Counted from the stretch's first letter, positions 1 to 10,928 are shown. The stretch: DNA of 32,258 nucleotides from Terriglobia bacterium (GCA_036496425.1 DASXLG010000113.1:1-32258), one strand, 5' to 3'. Numbers and translations: made by a program. The notes: generated by a model from the letters alone, not told the origin.

Positions 1-141
1 TGGGATACCCGTCCTGTCTACACAAGCTGTGTATCCTATCCCTCGTCACCCAGTCCGTTCGCCGTTTGATTGCGACTAATGCGAGATTATCGAACAGTTT
101 TATCGGGAGAGCATCGAAGCCGTAGATCGTGATGCGTTACA

Positions 142-360
142 CTCTGCTTTACCCCGCGCGATAAGCCAAAGAGTTTTAAAGTCTCTGCCTTACCTCGCGC
201 GGCAAGCCAGAGAGTTTCAAAGTCTCTGCCTTACCCCGCGCGGTAAGCCAAAGAGTTTTAAAGTCTCTGCTTTAGCTCGCGCGGTAAGCCGAAGAGTTTT
301 AAAGTCTCTGCTTTACCTCGCGCGGTAAGCCAGAGAGTTTTAAAGTCTCTGCCTTACCTT
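142..360. repeat. 41-bp tandem repeat array, five full copies plus a partial copy
   Basis: Direct reading shows units starting at 142, 183, 224, 265 and 306, each exactly 41 bp and beginning CTCTGC, followed by a 14-base partial copy from 347. Copies differ at only a few positions. Each unit has two dyads: TTACC...GGTAA around a CGCGC core, and AGAG...CTCT around TTTAAA, so transcripts from either strand would fold into a string of hairpins. There are no unique spacers, so this is not a CRISPR array. It ends about 20 bp from the katG stop codon and may serve as a multi-hairpin 3' end for katG, which is inference. The remaining flank (1-141) shows only short dyads such as TACACA-AGC-TGTGTA and no gene that I can support. 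Confidence 0.93.
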
Positions 361-378
361 GTGAACTCCTCCTTTCGA

Positions 379-2710
<2,332 letters not shown>

Positions 2711-2726
2711 GGAGAGGAGTGCCGCC

Positions 2727-3689
2727 ATGCCCAGCCTGGCTCAGTTGGAATATATTGTTGCAGTTGCGGATCTCAAACACTTCGGGAAAGCTGCCGAAGC
2801 CTGTCATATTTCGCAGCCCACCTTGAGTCAGCAGATCCGAAAAGTAGAAGAGGATCTGGACATCGTCATTTTTGATCGTGTCAAGAAACCAATCGTCCTC
2901 ACTGAGGACGGCGAAGCCATACTGCAGCAAGCGCGCCGCATTCTCCGCGAACACAGACGTCTGCAGGAAATTGCCCGGCAGAAGTCAGACGAAATTTCCG
3001 GCGAGTTCCGGCTTGGTGTTATTCCGACGGTGGCCAACACGCTCGTGCCGCATTTTGTCAAACGTTTCGCTGAACAATATCCCAAAGTCACGTTACTGAT
3101 CGACGAGCTAAAAACCAGCTCGATCTTGCAGGAACTCAGCGAAGATCGGCTCGATGCCGGCGTGATGGCGACCCCGCTGTCGGTTGCCGGTCTGCTGGAA
3201 GAGCCGCTGTACTATGAGACTTTCAATGTCTATGCGGCCACCGATCATCGATTGTTAAAGGGGAAAACCTGCCGCATCGATGATCTGGATTTATCGGATA
3301 TGTGGCTGCTGCAGGATGGACATTGTTTTAAAGATCAAGTCATGCAACTTTGCTCGCTGGGGGAATCCAAAACCCCAACGACACTGCCCAGAATTCAATT
3401 TCAGGGCGGGAATCTCGATACCCTCCTCCGCCTCGTCCGCCAGGGAACCGGATATACACTCCTGCCGGCATTTATGATCGACCAGATGCCGGTCGACGAA
3501 GTCAAAACGCATGTCCGCGAGTTTCAGAGGCCCTTCCCTGCCCGCGAGATCAGCCTGGTCAGCCGAAGGGCTCATTGGCGTAGAAAAACCATTATCGCGC
3601 TGAGAGAATCCATACTCGCAAATCCACCCCAATGCCTGTACATGAAGCGCCGACCGGAACTCAGGGTTCTGGATGTCTGTTTGAGGTGA
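2727..3689 (+). CDS. oxyR: Peroxide-sensing LysR-family regulator OxyR
   Basis: 320-aa LysR-type transcription factor. The winged HTH covers about residues 1-60 (FGKAAEACHISQPTLSQQIRKVEE), followed by a linker helix and a regulatory domain from about 90. The segment GHCFKDQVMQLC aligns with the E. coli OxyR redox loop GHCLRDQAMGFC: C200 and C209 occupy the C199/C208 positions with the same 9-residue spacing, so this is a true peroxide sensor rather than a generic LysR protein. The ATG is preceded by GGAGAGGAG at 8-16 nt. It is divergent from katG and shares the operator at 2678-2710, which suggests autoregulation and control of katG. Confidence 0.94.
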   Translation: MPSLAQLEYIVAVADLKHFGKAAEACHISQPTLSQQIRKVEEDLDIVIFDRVKKPIVLTEDGEAILQQARRILREHRRLQEIARQKSDEISGEFRLGVIPTVANTLVPHFVKRFAEQYPKVTLLIDELKTSSILQELSEDRLDAGVMATPLSVAGLLEEPLYYETFNVYAATDHRLLKGKTCRIDDLDLSDMWLLQDGHCFKDQVMQLCSLGESKTPTTLPRIQFQGGNLDTLLRLVRQGTGYTLLPAFMIDQMPVDEVKTHVREFQRPFPAREISLVSRRAHWRRKTIIALRESILANPPQCLYMKRRPELRVLDVCLR

Positions 3690-3852
3690 TCAGAAGGGAT
3701 GCTATAGCCGTCCGCCGCCACGGATATTCACGCAGCGGTCTTCAAATAATTTTTCTGACAACCGGAATATTTGGGCTGTGTGTGGGCATATATTGAAGGA
3801 GGGCAATTCAGGCCCTGGCTTCACCGAGCCTTACTTTGATGAGGGGTTCACC

Positions 3853-4644
3853 ATGAGTCGTTATCCGCTTTGGCTATTGATCATCTTTACGCTGGCGCTC
3901 GCGGCCGGCCGGTACACCGGGAAACCGGCAGGTGCGGCCGCGCCTTTGACACGAACGCCGGTATTGGTCGAACTGTTCACGTCGGAAGGCTGTTCGGATT
4001 GTCCGCCCGCCGATCAAGTCCTTGCTCAACTGGCTGAACGCAACCTCGCAGATGGAGCCGAAGTCATCGCGATGAGCGAACATGTGGATTATTGGAATCG
4101 ATTGGGTTGGTCCGATCCGTTCTCAGACGCTCAGTTTTCGGCCAGACAGAATGAATACGCTCAAGCGTTCGGACACCGGGACATCTACACTCCACAAATG
4201 GTGGTCGATGGCCAAAGCGAATTTGTCGGTAGCAACCAGGCCCAGGCAATCCAGGCTATAACGCGTGCGGGGCAGAGGCCGAAAGGATCTGTTGCGCTCA
4301 CACAGATAGGCCGCGACAAGGACACGGTGAAAGTTCAGGTCAGCGTTTCTCAATTATCGCAAAGCGCGTCGGCCGACGTATTTCTCGCACTCACAGAAAA
4401 TAATCTCTACTCCAACGTTGAGCGTGGTGAAAATCGCGGACGGAAGCTCGCGCACACCGCGGTGGTTCGCAAACTCACTCCGATCGGCAGGATCAGTGGA
4501 GGTGGCTCTTTTACAGGCACATCTCTTGTCCGCGTCGCTCGCCAATGGAAGAGCAAGGACCTCCGAGCTGTCGCCTTCGTGCAGGAGAAAGCGAATCGCC
4601 ACATTCTGGCGGTGTCCAGCATTGCGATCGAAACACAGGAGTAA
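3853..4644 (+). CDS. Secreted DUF1223 thioredoxin-like protein
   Basis: 263-aa protein with an N-terminal hydrophobic segment (LWLLIIFTLALAAG) consistent with a signal peptide or anchor. The mature part begins PVLVELFTSEGCSDCPPAD and carries C47-S-D-C50, a CxxC pair in a thioredoxin-like setting. It continues with HVDYWNRLGWSDPFS and YTPQMVVDGQ, the hallmark motifs of DUF1223. The molecular function of the family is not established; a periplasmic redox role is inferred. I chose ATG 3853, preceded by GAGGGG, instead of the GTG at 3778, because the longer N-terminus would put 25 hydrophilic residues ahead of the signal sequence. It stands between oxyR and nrdJ without obvious coupling to either. 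Confidence 0.85.
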   Translation: MSRYPLWLLIIFTLALAAGRYTGKPAGAAAPLTRTPVLVELFTSEGCSDCPPADQVLAQLAERNLADGAEVIAMSEHVDYWNRLGWSDPFSDAQFSARQNEYAQAFGHRDIYTPQMVVDGQSEFVGSNQAQAIQAITRAGQRPKGSVALTQIGRDKDTVKVQVSVSQLSQSASADVFLALTENNLYSNVERGENRGRKLAHTAVVRKLTPIGRISGGGSFTGTSLVRVARQWKSKDLRAVAFVQEKANRHILAVSSIAIETQE

Positions 4645-4652
4645 ACGTAAAG

Positions 4653-4705
4653 TCAGAACGATTTTTACGCAATTGAAGAATTCGTTCTGATCAAATAAGA
4701 TTTGA
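4653..4705. promoter_or_regulatory. Pair of adjacent hairpins upstream of nrdJ
   Basis: TCAGAACGA (4653-4661) is perfectly complementary to TCGTTCTGA (4682-4690) across a 20-base loop. Directly after it, TCAAAT-AAG-ATTTGA (4691-4705) forms a 6-bp stem with a 3-base loop. They lie between the DUF1223 stop (4644) and the nrdJ start (4745). They could be a terminator for the upstream gene or a control element for nrdJ. There is no T-tract and no cobalamin-riboswitch core, so the role is open. Confidence 0.45.
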
Positions 4706-4744
4706 GCTCGCGTTTCCTCTTCTCAAAGCTTCAGGAGATTTCCC

Positions 4745-6526
4745 ATGCGCCAGATTGAGCAGCCGCGAATCCTCGATGAACGCTACAATCCCAGCATCAC
4801 CGACAATTCGATGTACATCCTCCGCTTCAGATATCTGCTCAAGAGAGAGGATGGAACCCTCGAAACACCTGTCGAAATGTTCCGGCGTGTGGCATGGAAT
4901 ATCGCGGAGGCCGAGCGCATCTTCGCCCCGGACATAAGTCCTGAGGCCGTACTGGCATACGCCGAATCGTTTTTCACCATAATGACCGATTTCCGGTTTT
5001 TGCCTAACGCTCCGGCTCTCCTTGGCGCGGGCGGGCCGCTACAGCAGCTCGCGGCCTGTTATGTCCTTCCCATTGAAGATTCGATCGAATCCATTTTCGA
5101 AACGCTGCGAATGGCTGCAATCGTTCACAGCAGAGGCAGCGGGACGGGATTTAACCTCTCCGCTTTGAGGCCACGCGGGACACCGATCGCGACGGGCGGC
5201 GTTTCGACGGGACCGGTCTCGTTTATGCGGATCTTCGACATGGAAACGGAGATCATCAAGCAAGGGGGAACGGGCTGGGGCGCAAACATGGGGATGCTTC
5301 GCTGCGACCATCCCGACATTCAGGAATTCGTCACCGCGAAATCAACCGGCGCCGGGCTGCAGAATTTCAACATCTCCGTGGGAGTGACCGACGAATTCAT
5401 GAGGCTGAGCCGTACGGGCGGTACGTTTGCCTTAGTGGACCCGCAGTCGGGACGCAAAGCGGGCACGGTGAATCCGCGGGAGTTGCTGGACCGGATTGCG
5501 CTCGAGGCATGGAAAACCGGCGACCCCGGACTGCTGTTCCTGGATCGGATCGAACGGGACAATCCGACTCCTCAGCTCGGCCGCATCGAGGTGACAAACC
5601 CATGTGGCGAGGCCCCGCTTCTACCGTACGAAGGATGCTGGCTCGGCGGAATCAATGTTGCCGCTCATCTCGACTCGAGGAAGCGCGCGGTGGACTGGGA
5701 ATCGCTCCGTCAAACATGTTCGATTGCGTGCCGGATGATGGACAACGCTTTGGAGGTGAGCAGTTATCCGCTTCCCCAACTGAAGGAAGCGACACAGCGG
5801 ACCAGAAAGCTGGGAATCGGTGTTATGGGCTTTGCGGACATGCTCGTTCAGATGAACATTCCGTACGGTTCTCCGGAAAGCGAAAGTCTGGCACGGGATT
5901 TGATGTCCTTCATACAGGAGTCTCTCGAGGAGACTTCCGTGATGCTGGGCCGGGAACGCGGCGTCTTCCCGGCCTATCCGGACAGCAGGTTGGCGGCGGA
6001 GGGAGCAAAAGGACGCCGGAACGCGACGGTTACAGCGAACGCTCCCAACTCCACCATTGCTGCGATAGCCGGATGTTCGTCGGGCATCGAACCTATATTT
6101 TCCATCGCTTATTCCAAACAACTGCGCAACGGAGACACGCTGAATGAGATTCATCCGGAATTCTTACGCATGGCGCGGAGCCTGGGATTCTACTCCGAGC
6201 GGCTGGTCGATCGAGTACTGAACGAGGGTTCCATTCAGAGCATCTCCGAAGTGCCTCAGGCGGTGAAGGACGTGTTCCTGACAGCGCACGACATTTCGGC
6301 CGGCGGCCACATCAGGATCCAAAGCGCTTTTCAGGACCACATCGAGTTAGCCGTAGCGAAGACAATCAACCTGGCGAATCATGCAAGGCCGGAAGACGTA
6401 AAGAGTGCGTTCCTGTTGGCCGGTGAATCCGGGTGCAAGGGGATCACGTGTTTTCGCGACGGATGCCGTGATCGCGCATTTCTGGATCCCGGTCATAAGA
6501 CTGCGAGGTCGGGCTTGTCTTGCTGA
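4745..6526 (+). CDS. nrdJ: Adenosylcobalamin-dependent ribonucleotide reductase (class II)
   Basis: 593-aa catalytic subunit that reduces ribonucleotides to deoxyribonucleotides using an adenosylcobalamin-derived thiyl radical, without oxygen or a beta subunit. The active-site triad reads N285-P-C287-G-E289. C105 (QLAACYVLP) and C298 (YEGCWLGGINV) are the redox pair, the latter 11 residues past the radical cysteine as in class II enzymes. Other family motifs are SRGSGTGFNLSALRP, GGTGWGANMGMLRCDHPDI and ATVTANAPNSTIAAIAGCSSGIEP. There is no N-terminal ATP cone. The C-terminus is short (GCKGITCFRDGC...SGLSC) and lacks the usual CxxC pair, ending in a single Cys593. AGGAG lies upstream of the ATG. 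Its stop codon abuts the stop of the convergent Nudix gene. Confidence 0.93.
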   Translation: MRQIEQPRILDERYNPSITDNSMYILRFRYLLKREDGTLETPVEMFRRVAWNIAEAERIFAPDISPEAVLAYAESFFTIMTDFRFLPNAPALLGAGGPLQQLAACYVLPIEDSIESIFETLRMAAIVHSRGSGTGFNLSALRPRGTPIATGGVSTGPVSFMRIFDMETEIIKQGGTGWGANMGMLRCDHPDIQEFVTAKSTGAGLQNFNISVGVTDEFMRLSRTGGTFALVDPQSGRKAGTVNPRELLDRIALEAWKTGDPGLLFLDRIERDNPTPQLGRIEVTNPCGEAPLLPYEGCWLGGINVAAHLDSRKRAVDWESLRQTCSIACRMMDNALEVSSYPLPQLKEATQRTRKLGIGVMGFADMLVQMNIPYGSPESESLARDLMSFIQESLEETSVMLGRERGVFPAYPDSRLAAEGAKGRRNATVTANAPNSTIAAIAGCSSGIEPIFSIAYSKQLRNGDTLNEIHPEFLRMARSLGFYSERLVDRVLNEGSIQSISEVPQAVKDVFLTAHDISAGGHIRIQSAFQDHIELAVAKTINLANHARPEDVKSAFLLAGESGCKGITCFRDGCRDRAFLDPGHKTARSGLSC

Positions 6527-6994
6527 TCAGCTCAGGTTCTGCCACTGGAATTTCCAGAACCCGCGCTCCCCGTTCACTTGAAAATCCCTGGCCGTGTGGA
6601 CTGCCTTCTGCACCAGCTCTTTTTGAAAAGGGCACTGGATGTCGATCGAATGCGCCTGGTCGGCTTTAACCCACTGAAACGTGTATTCGCTCATATCACT
6701 TGCCGGTGAAATGACGCCTTCCTCATATTTCAAGAGGCAAAAAACGCTCAGGATGTTGCCCAGCCGTGGATATGCAAAAATGTGCGCATCCAGAACGTCG
6801 ATGAGCCTGTAGCGAATCGGGCCCAGTTCTTCCTGAATTTCCCTCGCAATGCATTCCGGAATCGTTTCATTGGCCTCAAGCTGTCCACCCATGACGCGCC
6901 AGGCCGTACCATCGCGTGAGAAAAACAGGAATCTGTCCTCATCGTCGACGATGAAACACGATACGGCTACTGGAAAAGCTGGTTCAGGGTTCAT
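6527..6994 (-). CDS. Nudix hydrolase, last gene of the radical SAM operon
   Basis: 155-aa protein with a complete Nudix box, GQLEANETIPECIAREIQEELG, fitting Gx5Ex7REUxEExG. It should hydrolyse a nucleoside diphosphate linked to another group; the substrate cannot be read from sequence. I chose ATG 6994 (MNPEPAFPVAVSCF). The open frame extends to 7243 but would overlap the SPASM-coding end of the upstream radical SAM gene, and that extension has no Nudix-like features. The start lies 19 nt after the stop of the radical SAM gene at 7014, on the same strand, so it is probably cotranscribed. Its stop directly abuts the nrdJ stop in the convergent direction. Confidence 0.85.
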   Translation of the reverse strand: MNPEPAFPVAVSCFIVDDEDRFLFFSRDGTAWRVMGGQLEANETIPECIAREIQEELGPIRYRLIDVLDAHIFAYPRLGNILSVFCLLKYEEGVISPASDMSEYTFQWVKADQAHSIDIQCPFQKELVQKAVHTARDFQVNGERGFWKFQWQNLS

Positions 6995-7013
6995 GAAATA
7001 ACCAGGTCGATCT

Positions 7014-8237
7014 CTAGTGTGGGCGGCCGATCCAGGTGCAAAGGTAGTCCATATGGACCAGCCTTTGTTCCGTGCACAGCTCAGGCTTCTGAGGGAAGGT
7101 TTCGCGCGGCCGAATATCTTTGGGGCAATAGGGATCCCGGGCAAGCATGGTTTTCTTTCCCACAGTGTGAAGATGGTGCAGGTAAGAGCGCGCAGCGCAT
7201 CCGCCACCGCAGCGATCCAGTAAAGGGCAGTCTGCGCATCCATCGACCGCCTGTGGGTTCTGATTACGTTGGCGGAAGACGCGGAATTGCGGACTCGTAA
7301 TGATCTCCGACAAGTCGCGCCGAATCAGATCGAACTCGGACTTGTAGTCGTGTAAATACACGCACGGGCTCACGTGAATGCTGCCGGACGGCGTAATCGA
7401 GTGAATCCGGAAAGAGGTGCGGCCGCATGGACACCGTTTTGCATTGGCATAACTCGTTACGGCTGCAATCGGCGGTTCTCCCAGATCGACGGGCCGGCAA
7501 AGCTCGAGCAGGCGTGCAAAACCTGCGTAATACATTCCCGCGGGCAGGGCGCTGTCCATGTGCTCCGGTTGCACGGGCTTGACCGGGTTGATACGAACGT
7601 TTCCGTCGTACTTCTTCGCCAGAGCAACGAGCGCTTCGATGTGGCGCAGGTCAAAATTCCATTTCATGCCACACATGATGAGGCTATGCGGAAGATTGTG
7701 GCGCTGGCAGATCTCCAGCGCTTCAATGGCCTCGTGGTAAATAGGGGCGCCGCGATTCGTGTTGTGTTCCTCTTCAAACGGCGAATCGAACGAGACATCG
7801 AGGTCGTTCAGCAAGTCGAATGCGCGGCGATGGAAGCGGTACAAATACAGCAGCGTGATACCGCTCGTCGTCAAACCAACGATGATGCCGGCATCCACGA
7901 GCTTCTCGATGATGTACGGCAACAGCGTGTTTTTCGGGTTTGCCCCGTTCGTAAACAGGGGCTCGTTGCCTCCGAGATTCACGGTTTCGACGCCGTTGAT
8001 CCGCAACTGATCTACGATTCGATCGACCATCGCCACCGACATGTCCTTGCCCTTCTCGCGGGCATTCATGCTGTAGCAATGTTTGCAGCGGTACGGGCAG
8101 TCGTTTCCGAGGGTCCACCCGATATTCCGGATCGTCGGCTCAGCTTCCGGCAACGAGCCAAACTCGCCGGTCGGTCCGGTGTTGCCCTGGTAGTGTTCAA
8201 GCGGGTCGTATTCGACTGTGCGTTGCGGTCTGCTCAT
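7014..8237 (-). CDS. Radical SAM/SPASM protein 3 of the cluster
   Basis: 407-aa protein. The radical SAM cluster motif is C47-P-Y-R-C51-K-H-C54 in WTLGNDCPYRCKHCYS, followed by NLGGNEPLFTNG at the SAM-binding GGE position, here with Asn (GGNEP). The C-terminal SPASM domain has CPCG..., then CADCPLLDRCGGGC (Cx2Cx5Cx3C) and a final DPYC, enough ligands for two auxiliary Fe-S clusters. SPASM enzymes usually modify peptides or proteins through radical chemistry. The gene begins 4 nt after the stop of the preceding radical SAM gene (8242), so translation is probably coupled. The substrate is unknown. Confidence 0.9.
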   Translation of the reverse strand: MSRPQRTVEYDPLEHYQGNTGPTGEFGSLPEAEPTIRNIGWTLGNDCPYRCKHCYSMNAREKGKDMSVAMVDRIVDQLRINGVETVNLGGNEPLFTNGANPKNTLLPYIIEKLVDAGIIVGLTTSGITLLYLYRFHRRAFDLLNDLDVSFDSPFEEEHNTNRGAPIYHEAIEALEICQRHNLPHSLIMCGMKWNFDLRHIEALVALAKKYDGNVRINPVKPVQPEHMDSALPAGMYYAGFARLLELCRPVDLGEPPIAAVTSYANAKRCPCGRTSFRIHSITPSGSIHVSPCVYLHDYKSEFDLIRRDLSEIITSPQFRVFRQRNQNPQAVDGCADCPLLDRCGGGCAARSYLHHLHTVGKKTMLARDPYCPKDIRPRETFPQKPELCTEQRLVHMDYLCTWIGRPH

Positions 8238-8241
8238 GGCT

Positions 8242-9369
8242 TCAGCTTCCGATCGTGGCGAGCGTTTTCACACGCGGCAGCCGCTCGATTCGACTCTCGG
8301 ACTCAACGACCGAAATATCGGCATCGTGCATCCTGTCATGGACCCTCTCCGGATACTTTTCCGCGTACGCCTGACATAACGGATAGGGTGAGAACCAATT
8401 GTCGGCATGCGACCAGGCATAAGCCCGGCAGGACCCCCTGCAGCTTTCCCAGTAGACGCATTTGCCGCAAACACCCTGGAAATCCCGCTGTGTGACCTCT
8501 CGCATACCCTGGAAGTACTCACTATTGCGCCAGATCTCCGAGAGCGATTGCTGGTGCAGGTTTCCGGCCGTAAATCGCGTATGCGTGAACGTGATCGGAG
8601 CGCATGTGGTCACATCCCCATTGGGCATGACCTCGCAGCGGCGAATTCCCCAGCCGCAGGTTTCGCCGGCATGGCCGGTAATCAACGGAGGAAGTTCAAT
8701 TTCGAGATTCAGACCGAGAGAGTTCAGATAATCGTGAACCCGCAGCACCGTATCGAGATCGAAATTCTCCAGGGACACGCCGTTACCAAGCACGCTGTGG
8801 TCGAAGAAAATGCGCTGCGGAATACCATATTCGCGCGCTAACTCCAGCAACTCATCCAGGTGATCGATGTTGATGCCCGTCAGGGAACTCTGGACACGTA
8901 CGTCCACTCCATTCCGGTGCAGATGAATGACGAGATCGCGGATGGCCTGATGTTCCTCGCTCGAGATGCCTCGTTGGGCCGCCAGGTCATAACTGACGTA
9001 CAGATTGATCAAATCGCGATGATCGATCATAAGCCGTACGATTTCATCGTCGTGGCGCCGCAGGAGGACCGCGTTGGTTTCGAGTTTGGTTTTTATTCCG
9101 CTCTTCACACAGTGCATCAGCATGTCGGGAAGGCCTCGATGCAATGTGGGCTCGCCCCCGGTGAACGTGACCTTCTGCAAGCCGAGAGGCACGGCTTCAT
9201 CGATGGCACGGCATACCAGACCGGGGTCCAGAACGTCGGATCGCACGAACCAGTCTGAGGCATAGCAGTGCGCACAATTGAGATTACATTTTGCGACGAG
9301 CCGGATATGAAGGTCCGTCATCGCAGGACAGGCTTGCGGCGAGGTTGGCAGCGGCGGCTCCGAATACAT
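8242..9369 (-). CDS. Radical SAM/SPASM protein 2 of the cluster
   Basis: About 375 aa. With the start used here, the radical SAM motif is C28-N-L-N-C32-A-H-C35 (AKCNLNCAHCYAS), followed by VTFTGGEPTLHRG for SAM binding. The SPASM region shows CGWGIRRCEVMPNGDVTTC (with GX4C) and CGKCVYWESCRGSC (Cx2Cx5Cx3C), then a final PLC. The layout resembles PqqE/NirJ-type maturases, but identity cannot be fixed. ATG 9369 is one base after the TAA of the upstream gene and has GGTGA at a suitable distance. GTG 9393 is an in-frame alternative that would overlap the upstream gene by 23 nt. Middle gene of the four-gene run. Confidence 0.9.
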   Translation of the reverse strand: MYSEPPLPTSPQACPAMTDLHIRLVAKCNLNCAHCYASDWFVRSDVLDPGLVCRAIDEAVPLGLQKVTFTGGEPTLHRGLPDMLMHCVKSGIKTKLETNAVLLRRHDDEIVRLMIDHRDLINLYVSYDLAAQRGISSEEHQAIRDLVIHLHRNGVDVRVQSSLTGINIDHLDELLELAREYGIPQRIFFDHSVLGNGVSLENFDLDTVLRVHDYLNSLGLNLEIELPPLITGHAGETCGWGIRRCEVMPNGDVTTCAPITFTHTRFTAGNLHQQSLSEIWRNSEYFQGMREVTQRDFQGVCGKCVYWESCRGSCRAYAWSHADNWFSPYPLCQAYAEKYPERVHDRMHDADISVVESESRIERLPRVKTLATIGS

Positions 9370-9370
9370 G

Positions 9371-10843
9371 TTATTCACCGTGCCTCGAAACACCTTTTAG
9401 CGGAAGCGATTCATTGTTCGGATCGATGTTGCCGAACAATGCCTCGCGGTCCGTCGCGGTAGGAAACAATACGGTGGGCGTGTCCGGACCAGACGTTCGC
9501 TGGCAGACCTTAAACAGGTCTGCCAGCATCCATGCCAACAGGAGTCGAGTCTGATCGCAGTTTTCTTCGTCGAGTGCGTCAAGATTTCCGTGGAGCTGGA
9601 AAGCATTAAACGGACAACCGCCGCCGCATACTCCGAGTGCGGGACAATTCTGGCAATCCATCTTCAGGACCGGAGCGCGGCGGTTCCACGATTCGTCATC
9701 ATTGCCTGCGATGTCGAGTTGCACGAGATCCCGCGCGGCTGCCCCTTTGGAATACGCGATGTATTCGCAATGACCTTCCATGCCCCACGGGGTCGCAGTC
9801 ACCTTTCCGCCGCACGCCATGCAGTCTTTCAGTTTCGGCCGCATCGACACGAACGGCCTCATTCGGCGCGCAACCTGATCGACGTAGACTCCTTTCTCAC
9901 GACAGGCTATGTATGTCTCGACCAGTGCGCTGATCACGCGATCTGCTTCAGCCTGGAACGGGTTCTTCTGACGCTTCAAGGGATGGAACACTCCGGCGAT
10001 GCCTATCTCGTCGGGCTTCAACTCGTCAATCAGCCATCGAACAGACTGCGCCAGTGAGTCGACATTGTGCCGTCCGACCATGATGGAGATGCCCATTCTG
10101 CAGCCGGCGTCCTGAAGTTTGCGATATCCCCTGATGGTCCGCTGTGTCGACGGGTTGTAGTTAAGGTCCACGCGCCCGAGATCGTTGACTTCAGCCGGCC
10201 CATCCATGCTGACGATGGCGTACACGTTATAGCGAGCGCAAGTGGCTGCGATCTCGTCGGTGATCAGGGATCCGTTCGTGAAGGTCGTGATGTTGATGTC
10301 CTGATCGCCTCGTTCGTCGCGAATATACTTCAGGACATCCTGAATGATGTCCGCGGCCATAAAGGGCTCGCCGCCAAAGAAGACGAAGTCCCGGCTGCGC
10401 GGTGACGCAGCTGCCGACATCCGGTAGAAGGCGTTTACCAGTTCGCGAGCCTGGCCGGTCGTCATCTTCTGATAGTTCGTCGTCTCGGGGAACTCCTGGA
10501 TAAACTCGCAGTACTTGCAGCGATAATTGCACGCCATCGCCGGAATGAAATAGACCGTAGTAATGCCTTCTGAAACGGCCCTGGCCTGCAGGCCATTGAT
10601 CAACTCCGTTGCCCCGTGCCAGCCGGACCGCAGATCCAGGCCGAGTTCGTGCAGTCTTTCGGCTTCCGCCGGCGTCACGCAGTCATAGCTGCAGATGTCC
10701 ATGGCATCTTCTGGAACATCCTGGATAAATGCTGCATTCAGATTGAGAGAGTTGTACAGGGCGACAACCGATCCGCTCCTGTAGGCATGAACGTAACCGT
10801 TGCTCGTGGCGTGCTTGAATGCAAGAGACTGGACTGCTGCCAT
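9371..10843 (-). CDS. Radical SAM/SPASM protein 1 of the cluster (peptide-maturase-like)
   Basis: 490-aa protein, first gene of the operon. Residues 1-95 form an N-terminal domain (GYVHAYRSGSVVALYNSLN) of the kind found ahead of the core in radical SAM peptide maturases. The core motif is C105-N-Y-R-C109-K-Y-C112, followed by DFVFFGGEPFMA. The SPASM domain shows CMACGGKVTATPWGMEGHC, then CQNCPALGVCGGGC (Cx2Cx5Cx3C) and a last ENC. A strong Shine-Dalgarno (AGGAG, 8 nt before the ATG) and a consensus-like promoter at 10929-10958 precede it. A peptide or protein substrate is inferred from the domain layout. Confidence 0.9.
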   Translation of the reverse strand: MAAVQSLAFKHATSNGYVHAYRSGSVVALYNSLNLNAAFIQDVPEDAMDICSYDCVTPAEAERLHELGLDLRSGWHGATELINGLQARAVSEGITTVYFIPAMACNYRCKYCEFIQEFPETTNYQKMTTGQARELVNAFYRMSAAASPRSRDFVFFGGEPFMAADIIQDVLKYIRDERGDQDINITTFTNGSLITDEIAATCARYNVYAIVSMDGPAEVNDLGRVDLNYNPSTQRTIRGYRKLQDAGCRMGISIMVGRHNVDSLAQSVRWLIDELKPDEIGIAGVFHPLKRQKNPFQAEADRVISALVETYIACREKGVYVDQVARRMRPFVSMRPKLKDCMACGGKVTATPWGMEGHCEYIAYSKGAAARDLVQLDIAGNDDESWNRRAPVLKMDCQNCPALGVCGGGCPFNAFQLHGNLDALDEENCDQTRLLLAWMLADLFKVCQRTSGPDTPTVLFPTATDREALFGNIDPNNESLPLKGVSRHGE

Positions 10844-10928
10844 GACATTAACTCCTGCCGGCTCGGCTGAGTTGCGCTCGAGCCGCGATGTTCTTGCTCG
10901 AAAATAAGTGAGTTTGTGATTAGAGAGT

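Noticed and set aside
60-330. Open frame reading into the tandem array (CEIIEQFYRESIEAVDRD...)
   Set aside because: It has no start codon or ribosome site, and the 41-bp period shifts frame at each unit.
142-360. CRISPR array
   Set aside because: The 41-bp units are directly abutting with no unique spacers and no cas genes are present.
3778-3852. Upstream GTG start for the DUF1223 gene
   Set aside because: It would put a hydrophilic stretch before the signal peptide, while ATG 3853 has a good ribosome site.
4645-4744. Cobalamin riboswitch ahead of nrdJ
   Set aside because: The gap is only 100 bp and lacks the conserved B12-box core; only simple hairpins are seen.
6995-7243. Longer N-terminus for the Nudix protein
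   Set aside because: It overlaps the conserved end of the radical SAM gene and has no Nudix-like features.
7374-8495. 373-codon open frame antisense to the radical SAM genes
   Set aside because: It crosses two coupled radical SAM genes on the other strand and has no family resemblance.
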